This document shows positions 15,157 through 19,853 of a stretch of 19,853 nucleotides of DNA, one piece after another; within the stretch, counting starts at the first letter, position 1, and every line of letters starts with the position of its first letter. Below the pieces are notes generated by a model, which was given only the letters and a program-made list of their open reading frames with translations, did not search any database and had not been told where the DNA came from. The stretch is taken from positions 1 through 19,853 of the forward strand of contig DATGNN010000073.1 in NCBI GenBank assembly GCA_035306725.1. Direction: 5' to 3'. The translations under genes were made by a program, and so were the position numbers. The stretch is from JAAYEB01 sp035306725. Its GTDB lineage: Bacteria > Fibrobacterota > Chitinivibrionia > Chitinivibrionales > Chitinispirillaceae.

Positions 15157-17229
15157 ATGACTCGTTTTAGTGTAGAAACCGAGATAAATGATGTAAAGGT
15201 TTCTTTGGAAACAGGCCGTTTGGCGAAACAGGCCAATGGTTCTGTGGTTGCCCGGATTGGTGACACAATGGTACTTGCTACAGCATGTAATGGATCGGAA
15301 CTGGAAAATGCAGATTTTTTTCCTCTTTCTGTAGACTATATAGCCAAAACTTATGCAGCCGGAAAAATTCCAGGCGGTTTTATCAAGAGGGAAGGAAGAC
15401 CCAGTGAAAAAGAGATCCTTTCGGCAAGACTCGTAGATCGCCCTTTACGTCCACTTTTTCCCGATGGATACAGATGTGAAGTGCAGATAATCTGTACTGT
15501 CATATCTGCTGATGATGTATACGATGCAGATACTTTGGCTATCACTGCTGCTTCATGTGCGCTTTGTCTTTCTGATATGCCTTTCTATGAACCGGTTGCT
15601 GGTGTCAGGGTTGGTATGATTGATAATCAATTGAAAATTTTCCCCACTCTGGCCGAAACTGAAAACGGCGATCTTGACATGATCGTTGCCGGAACCGAAG
15701 ATTCAATTATGATGGTTGAAGGGGGAGCTTCTGAACTCAGTGAAGATCAGTTGCTGGATGCATTGAATCTCGCGCATCAGGAGATTAAAAAAATGGTTGC
15801 AATACAACGGGAACTGATGGCTCAGGCTGGAAAACAAAAAAATGAAGTCGTTAAAAAAGAATACGATCCGGATATGGTTAAAGCTGTTGAAGATCTGGTA
15901 AAAGATCGTTTACATGATATCAGTTTTGATGGGATAAAGCAGCAACGTTACAGCGGTCTGAAAAAATTGCTTGATGAAGTACAGACTGCTTTAAAAGAAA
16001 GATTTCCGGAATCGGAACGCATTATAGCTGAGATATTCTCTGATTTGGAAAGAAAAGATATCCGCAATACCATTCTTGAGAAAAATGTCAGAATTGGAGG
16101 ACGCGGTCTGGAAGAAATTCGTCAGATTACATGTGATCTTGATGTTCTTCCGAGGGCACATGGTTCTGCACTGTTTACCAGAGGAGAAACACAGGCTCTT
16201 GTTGCTACAACACTCGGAACAAAACTTGACGAACAACATATCGACAATATTCAGGGTGAATATGATAAATCATATATGCTTCATTATAATTTCCCGCCAT
16301 ATTCAGTTGGTGAAGTCAAGCGTTTGATGTCAGTGAGCAGGCGTGAAGTCGGACATGGTCATCTTGCTGAACGATCACTTGCTCCGGTTCTCCCTGACGA
16401 AAAAAGTTTTCCGTATACGATTCGTGTCGTGTCTGAAATTCTTGAATCCAACGGTTCATCTTCAATGGCTACAGTCTGTTGTTCTTCATTGTCGCTTATG
16501 GCTGCAGGTGTGCCCATAAAAACTCATGTTGCCGGTGTAGCAATGGGGCTTATTAAAGAGGATGACAAAATCGCAATCCTTACTGATATTCTTGGAACAG
16601 AAGACCATATTGGTGATATGGATTTCAAGGTGACTGGAACAAAAGATGGTGTTACTGCAATTCAGATGGACATCAAAATTCATGGAATTACTCCGGAAAT
16701 AATGAAAACAGCTCTCGAAAAAGCCCGTAAAGCCCGCTTGTCCATTATTGAAATTATGGACAATACGATTGATGCTTCAAGAAAAGAGCTGTCCGGGCAT
16801 GCACCGCGTATCAGTACCATAGTAATTGATAAAGAAAAGATCCGTGAAATTATCGGACCAAGCGGAAAAGTGATCAGGGATATTCAGGAGAAAACCGGAA
16901 CCACTATTTTTATTGAAGATGATGGTACTATACAGATTGCTGCAACCAATAAAGAACAGCGGGATGCAGCTTTGAACAGAATAAAGGGAATCGTTGCAGA
17001 ACCGGAACTTGGGGCTGTCTATGATGCAACAGTAAAGACCGTGGTGGAGTTTGGTGCGTTTGTCGAATTTTTGCCAGGTAAAGAAGGACTTGTACATATA
17101 TCTGAGCTTGATACTCAACGGGTTGCCAAAGTTGAAGATATCCTGAATGTTGGGGATAAAGTTAAGGTAAAACTGATCGGTTTTGATCGTTTTGGCAAGG
17201 TGAAACTGAGCAGAAAAGCTCTCCTGTAA
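15157..17229 (+). CDS. pnp: Polyribonucleotide nucleotidyltransferase (PNPase)
   Basis: Phosphorolytic 3'-to-5' exoribonuclease, usually a trimer and often part of a degradosome, that degrades mRNA and can add 3' tails. The 690 residues show two RNase PH domains (about 1-140 and 310-540) around a helical linker. The active second domain has GSALFTRGETQALVATTLGT and DILGTEDHIGDMDFK (477-491), carrying the metal-binding acidic residues. A KH domain with GPSG at 567-570 and an S1 domain (about 620-688, GAFVEFLPGKEGLVHISEL) complete it. The ATG at 15157 follows AGGAG at 15146-15150; an overlapping ATG at 15153 is out of frame. It lies 146 bases after rpsO, beyond the palindromic terminator, and has its own terminator. 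Confidence 0.98.
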   Translation: MTRFSVETEINDVKVSLETGRLAKQANGSVVARIGDTMVLATACNGSELENADFFPLSVDYIAKTYAAGKIPGGFIKREGRPSEKEILSARLVDRPLRPLFPDGYRCEVQIICTVISADDVYDADTLAITAASCALCLSDMPFYEPVAGVRVGMIDNQLKIFPTLAETENGDLDMIVAGTEDSIMMVEGGASELSEDQLLDALNLAHQEIKKMVAIQRELMAQAGKQKNEVVKKEYDPDMVKAVEDLVKDRLHDISFDGIKQQRYSGLKKLLDEVQTALKERFPESERIIAEIFSDLERKDIRNTILEKNVRIGGRGLEEIRQITCDLDVLPRAHGSALFTRGETQALVATTLGTKLDEQHIDNIQGEYDKSYMLHYNFPPYSVGEVKRLMSVSRREVGHGHLAERSLAPVLPDEKSFPYTIRVVSEILESNGSSSMATVCCSSLSLMAAGVPIKTHVAGVAMGLIKEDDKIAILTDILGTEDHIGDMDFKVTGTKDGVTAIQMDIKIHGITPEIMKTALEKARKARLSIIEIMDNTIDASRKELSGHAPRISTIVIDKEKIREIIGPSGKVIRDIQEKTGTTIFIEDDGTIQIAATNKEQRDAALNRIKGIVAEPELGAVYDATVKTVVEFGAFVEFLPGKEGLVHISELDTQRVAKVEDILNVGDKVKVKLIGFDRFGKVKLSRKALL

Positions 17230-17254
17230 ATCAGCAGGTTTAAGTATTGCAGGG

Positions 17255-17294
17255 CAGGGACGATTGACAGAAAAATCGCCCCTGTTCTTTTATT
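17255..17294 (+). terminator. Rho-independent terminator after pnp
   Basis: CAGGGACGATT (17255-17265) pairs with AATCGCCCCTG (17274-17284) with one A/C mismatch in 11 positions, around an 8-base loop. TTCTTTTATT follows to 17294. It lies 26 bases past the pnp stop and marks the end of the long operon. Confidence 0.85.
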
Positions 17295-17320
17295 ATACTG
17301 CTTACAAATATTGCGGCTTT

Positions 17321-17349
17321 TTTAAATGGTTTTTCGAAGTTATTATAAT
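17321..17349 (+). promoter_or_regulatory. Candidate dut promoter
   Basis: TTTAAA at 17321-17326 (four of six matches to -35) and a perfect TATAAT at 17344-17349 are 17 bases apart, between the pnp terminator and dut. The start would be near 17356. A 5-bp hairpin (CCCTG 17354-17358 with CAGGG 17371-17375) would lie at the very 5' end of the transcript. Confidence 0.5.
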
Positions 17350-17517
17350 TAAACCCTGATACAAGGCTAACAGGGGTGTCATGTGAATACTCCGTTATCT
17401 TAAGAGTGATTGGGTAGAAAAAAATTTAATATCTATGTTGAAAAATCAGAAAAGGTTCAATTAAGTATTTCTAAACAAGGGATTCCGAAAACAATCTCTT
17501 TCAAATTGGAAACCGTT

Positions 17518-17973
17518 ATGACAGAAGTAAAGTATATTATGGTAAAACGTCTTGATCATGCACCTGGCCTTCCTCTTCCGGACCGGATGACTCCTGGATC
17601 GAGCGGGTGTGATGTCTGTGCTGCTTTAAAGGAAGATGTAATCATATTACCGGGAAAAAGAGCGTTAATTCAAACAGGATTCTGCTTTGAAATTCCACAG
17701 GGGTTTGAAATTCAGGTTCGACCAAGGAGCGGACTGGCATTTAAAAATGGTGTCACTGTTCTTAATGCGCCAGGTACAATTGATTCTGATTATCGTGGTG
17801 AAGTAAAAGTCTTGTTGGTTAATTTAGGGGAGAATCCTTTTACTGTTCATCATGGAGACCGTATTGCTCAACTGGTTCCTGTGAAAATTGCATCAAATCT
17901 CGCTTTTACTGAACAGGACTATGTTAATGAAACAGATAGAGGTAGCGGGGGTTTTGGGCATACCGGGATTTAA
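17518..17973 (+). CDS. dut: dUTP diphosphatase (trimeric dUTPase)
   Basis: Hydrolyses dUTP to dUMP and pyrophosphate, keeping uracil out of DNA and feeding dTMP synthesis. All five motifs of the trimeric family are present: GSSGCDVCA, PRSGLA, GTIDSDYRGEV with catalytic D89, GDRIAQLV and the C-terminal RGSGGFGHTG. Motif I is divergent (GSAGYDLRA is usual) and motif V has His where Ser is common. The 151-residue length from the ATG at 17518 is typical, with GGAA at 17508-17511 before it. The frame stays open upstream to a TTG at 17410, placed directly after an in-frame TGA, and would add 36 non-conserved residues. I prefer the ATG. The gene has its own promoter candidate, and no convincing terminator follows. 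Confidence 0.95.
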   Translation: MTEVKYIMVKRLDHAPGLPLPDRMTPGSSGCDVCAALKEDVIILPGKRALIQTGFCFEIPQGFEIQVRPRSGLAFKNGVTVLNAPGTIDSDYRGEVKVLLVNLGENPFTVHHGDRIAQLVPVKIASNLAFTEQDYVNETDRGSGGFGHTGI

Positions 17974-18127
17974 AGCTGTTTTCGCTGATAATCAGGATTC
18001 TGTTTTATACTCATTTTTTTTAATAGTATGATGAATCAATAAAAGTTACTCGGTTGTTATTTACCCTGGCTCGCTAACCAGATAAAAGCATGACAACGGC
18101 CAGGGTGATGCAGGTATGGAGAGCATC
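17974..18127. other. Intergenic region between convergent dut and aldo/keto reductase genes, with an inverted repeat
   Basis: ACCCTGGC at 18063-18070 and GCCAGGGT at 18099-18106 form perfect 8-base inverted arms around 28 bases. There is no adjacent T-run on either strand. A run of eight T residues at 18014-18021 follows dut, but only weak pairing precedes it. Either could contribute to transcription ending between the convergent genes. No coding sequence is seen. Confidence 0.45.
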
Positions 18128-19105
18128 TTATCTTCTTCCGCGGATATACTGATCTACCTTTTCGTTATAAAAAGATTTCAATCTCGCATGTAAATTATTT
18201 TCAAGTGGTGTGAGGTCACTTGCGGAAGCATTGGACTCTACCTGCGAAGTCTTTGAAGCTCCCGGGATGACAACAGAAATTTCGGGATGATCCAGTATCC
18301 ATCTGAGTGCGAACTGTGCCATGGTTATATGTGTCGGGACATATTCTTTCAACTGGTTTGTGAGCTCTATTCCGTATTCAAAATCTAATCCGGAAAAGGT
18401 TTCACCAGCGTTGAATGCTTCACCGTTTCTGTTATAGCTGCGGTGATCACCGGGTGCAAAACCGGTATCTCTGGTATACTTGCCACTTAATAATCCGCTT
18501 GCCAGAGGTACTCTTATAATGAGTGCTACGCCTTTTTGTGCAGCTTTTTCAAAGAGCAGATCGGATGGTTTCTGGCGGAAGATGTTGAAAATGACTTGTA
18601 AAGAAGAAAGACCGTCCTGTTCAAGGCAGACAAGAGCTTCTTCGATGGTCTCGACACTTGCGCCGAAATAGCGGATTTTGCCTTCATTTTGCAGTACACG
18701 AAGCCAGTCGAATACTTCACCACTGACAAGAAGGTTCTGAGGTATACAATGGAGTTGTGTCAGATCTATGCAATCACGTCCAAGTCGTTTTAGTGAATTT
18801 TCTGTGCAGCGACGGAAAAGTTCAAGTGAGTAACTGTCGGGGTAACCTTCAAGCCGTCCCAGTTTTGTTGCAACAAATACAGGTTCTTTTTTGTCTTTAA
18901 GAAAATTACCAATAATAGATTCACTTCTTCCTGCGCCATAGACGTCTGCTGTGTCAAAGAAGTTTATCCCGCAGCGAATTGCAGTATCAAGAACAGCTTT
19001 TGCATCCGAGTCTGTTATTTGACCCCAGTCTCCACCAAATTGCCAGGTTCCCAGACCAATTTCGGAAATTTTGAGGTCGGTTTTGCCAAAAGTACGATAT
19101 TTCAT
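18128..19105 (-). CDS. Aldo/keto reductase
   Basis: NAD(P)H-dependent oxidoreductase of the aldo/keto reductase superfamily, acting on aldehydes or ketones in the cytoplasm. The 325-residue TIM-barrel protein begins MKYRTFGKTDLKISEIGLGTWQFGG. The catalytic tetrad is visible: D51 and Y56 in DTADVYG, K81 in ATKLG and H119 in TQLHC. The cofactor-binding end reads VVIPGASKTSQVESN. It resembles the IolS/YghZ-like groups, but the substrate cannot be told. The frame extends upstream to 19228 inside the permease gene. The true start is the ATG at 19105, because GGAGG at 19114-19110 precedes it and the family N terminus begins there. It overlaps the permease stop in an ATGA, so it is translationally coupled and presumably shares that operon. 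Confidence 0.92.
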   Translation of the reverse strand: MKYRTFGKTDLKISEIGLGTWQFGGDWGQITDSDAKAVLDTAIRCGINFFDTADVYGAGRSESIIGNFLKDKKEPVFVATKLGRLEGYPDSYSLELFRRCTENSLKRLGRDCIDLTQLHCIPQNLLVSGEVFDWLRVLQNEGKIRYFGASVETIEEALVCLEQDGLSSLQVIFNIFRQKPSDLLFEKAAQKGVALIIRVPLASGLLSGKYTRDTGFAPGDHRSYNRNGEAFNAGETFSGLDFEYGIELTNQLKEYVPTHITMAQFALRWILDHPEISVVIPGASKTSQVESNASASDLTPLENNLHARLKSFYNEKVDQYIRGRR

Positions 19106-19853
19106 TTTTCCTCCATTATAGTTTTCTTTATAAGATAACCTGTACCGTATCCGATACCGGCAAGAAGAATTATTGTTACTCCTGCAGTTAGATCCAGATA
19201 GTAGGAAAGGATAAGTCCGCCAGTACAAAAAACTGCACCAAGAATTGAAGCAAGTATCATAATGTGTTTGATTTGACGTGTATACATCTCTGCTATTGAA
19301 ACAGGAATGGTAAAGAGGGCAATTACCAGTATTAACCCGACAGCCTGAATCAGCATAATTACCGAAAAAGTGATAAGTGTGATAATAATATAATAGAGTG
19401 CAGTAACCGGAACACCGCTTATGTCTGCAAACTCTTCATCGTATGACATACCAGTTATTTCTTTGTAAAGAAGAGTTACAGTTAAAACTATTGTCAGATT
19501 CAGCCCGCCCATGAAGAGAAGGTTTTGATTTGATACAGTCATAATACTTCCGAACAGGTAACTCATGAGGTCAACATAATAACCTGGTTTCAGGTCTATG
19601 AATATGATTCCGGCAGCCATACCCATTGCCCACATGATACCTACGACAGTATCGGAGCGTTCATGTTTTTTTCTTGTAATGTAGCCCATAATTACAGAAG
19701 CAATCAGGGTAAACGGGACAGTGCCGGCAAGCGGTGGCCAGCCTAAAAATGCAGCCAGGCCAAGTCCGCCATATGCGGTATGTGCGATTCCGCCAGCCAG
19801 AAAAGACAGTCTGTTAACAACTACCAGTGTTCCGACAATTCCCGAAGCTATAC
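19102..19853 (-). CDS. Metal ABC transporter permease, ABC-3 (ZnuB/MntB-like) family, partial
   Basis: Inner-membrane permease of a zinc- or manganese-type ABC importer. The frame stays open to the right edge, so the 5' end lies outside; 249 residues are visible. The first visible part reads LSFLAGGIAHTAYGGLGLAAFLG, the hallmark of ABC-3 permeases such as ZnuB (GG, H and YGG conserved). At least five or six hydrophobic segments follow, for example IIITLITFSVIMLIQAVGLILVIALF and AGVTIILLAGIGYGTGYLI. Between them lies the cytoplasmic EEFADISGV loop common in this family. The protein ends MEEK. Its TGA overlaps the aldo/keto reductase ATG by four bases (ATGA, 19105-19102). The metal cannot be told from the sequence. 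The ATPase and binding-protein genes would be expected beyond the right edge. Confidence 0.92.
   Translation of the reverse strand, partial: IASGIVGTLVVVNRLSFLAGGIAHTAYGGLGLAAFLGWPPLAGTVPFTLIASVIMGYITRKKHERSDTVVGIMWAMGMAAGIIFIDLKPGYYVDLMSYLFGSIMTVSNQNLLFMGGLNLTIVLTVTLLYKEITGMSYDEEFADISGVPVTALYYIIITLITFSVIMLIQAVGLILVIALFTIPVSIAEMYTRQIKHIMILASILGAVFCTGGLILSYYLDLTAGVTIILLAGIGYGTGYLIKKTIMEEK
19110..19114 (-). promoter_or_regulatory. Ribosome-binding site that decides the aldo/keto reductase start
   Basis: On the minus strand GGAGG occupies 19114-19110, followed by four A residues and the ATG at 19105. It is embedded in the last codons of the permease gene (Met-Glu-Glu-Lys-stop). It rules out the longer open frame starting at 19228. 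Confidence 0.85.

Noticed and set aside
18128..19228. Longer 366-residue version of the aldo/keto reductase
   Set aside because: The extra 41 residues lie inside the permease gene in another frame, and GGAGG plus the family N terminus place the start at 19105.
1..19853. CRISPR array, transposon, prophage, toxin-antitoxin or defence system
   Set aside because: No regularly spaced direct repeats, transposase, integrase or defence-family motifs were seen; nearly all coding space is taken by housekeeping genes.

Overview
This window is a conserved bacterial housekeeping region. It is moderately AT-rich with well-formed GGAGG-type ribosome-binding sites. A lipobox lipoprotein and the gene content suggest a Gram-negative bacterium, but the phylum cannot be fixed from sequence alone. 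I considered a Fibrobacterota-like or deltaproteobacteria-like lineage from gene order, and treat that as a guess. No phage, insertion sequence, CRISPR array, tRNA or rRNA was recognised.

Layout: (1) Positions 1-359 hold no recognisable gene, apart from a possible gene tail ending at 72 and weak promoter-like sequence before glgA. (2) Positions 360-3312 hold a two-gene alpha-glucan cluster: glycogen synthase glgA followed closely by a GH57-type glycosidase or glucan-modifying enzyme. (3) Positions 3547-4245 encode a RluA-family pseudouridine synthase with an intrinsic terminator just before its start. (4) Positions 4443-5474 on the minus strand encode a lipoprotein with a helical-repeat-like body, ending in a clear terminator. 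(5) Positions 5694-7034 encode a class II tRNA nucleotidyltransferase with an HD domain. (6) Positions 7215-17229 are the classic translation/RNA block rimP-nusA-infB-rbfA-nrnA-truB-ribF-rpsO-pnp, all on the plus strand with short gaps or overlaps. A terminator-like hairpin lies in front of rimP, another between rpsO and pnp, and a third after pnp. (7) Positions 17518-17973 encode dUTPase behind its own promoter candidate. (8) From 18128 to the right edge, on the minus strand, a metal ABC transporter permease (5' end outside the window) is translationally coupled by an ATGA overlap to an aldo/keto reductase.

How the genes work together: the central block couples transcription elongation and termination (NusA), translation initiation (IF2), 30S maturation (RimP, RbfA, S15), tRNA modification (TruB), RNA turnover (PNPase, NrnA) and flavin cofactor synthesis (RibF). 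The flanking tRNA nucleotidyltransferase and pseudouridine synthase extend the RNA theme. The glgA-GH57 pair handles storage glucan.

I do not see an undescribed defence, mobile or biosynthetic system here. The most interesting signals are regulatory: an intrinsic terminator directly before rimP-nusA that could support NusA autoregulation, a second gene with the same terminator-next-to-start arrangement, and the rpsO/pnp junction. The GH57 paralogue, the lipoprotein and the permease/reductase coupling are the less understood genes.
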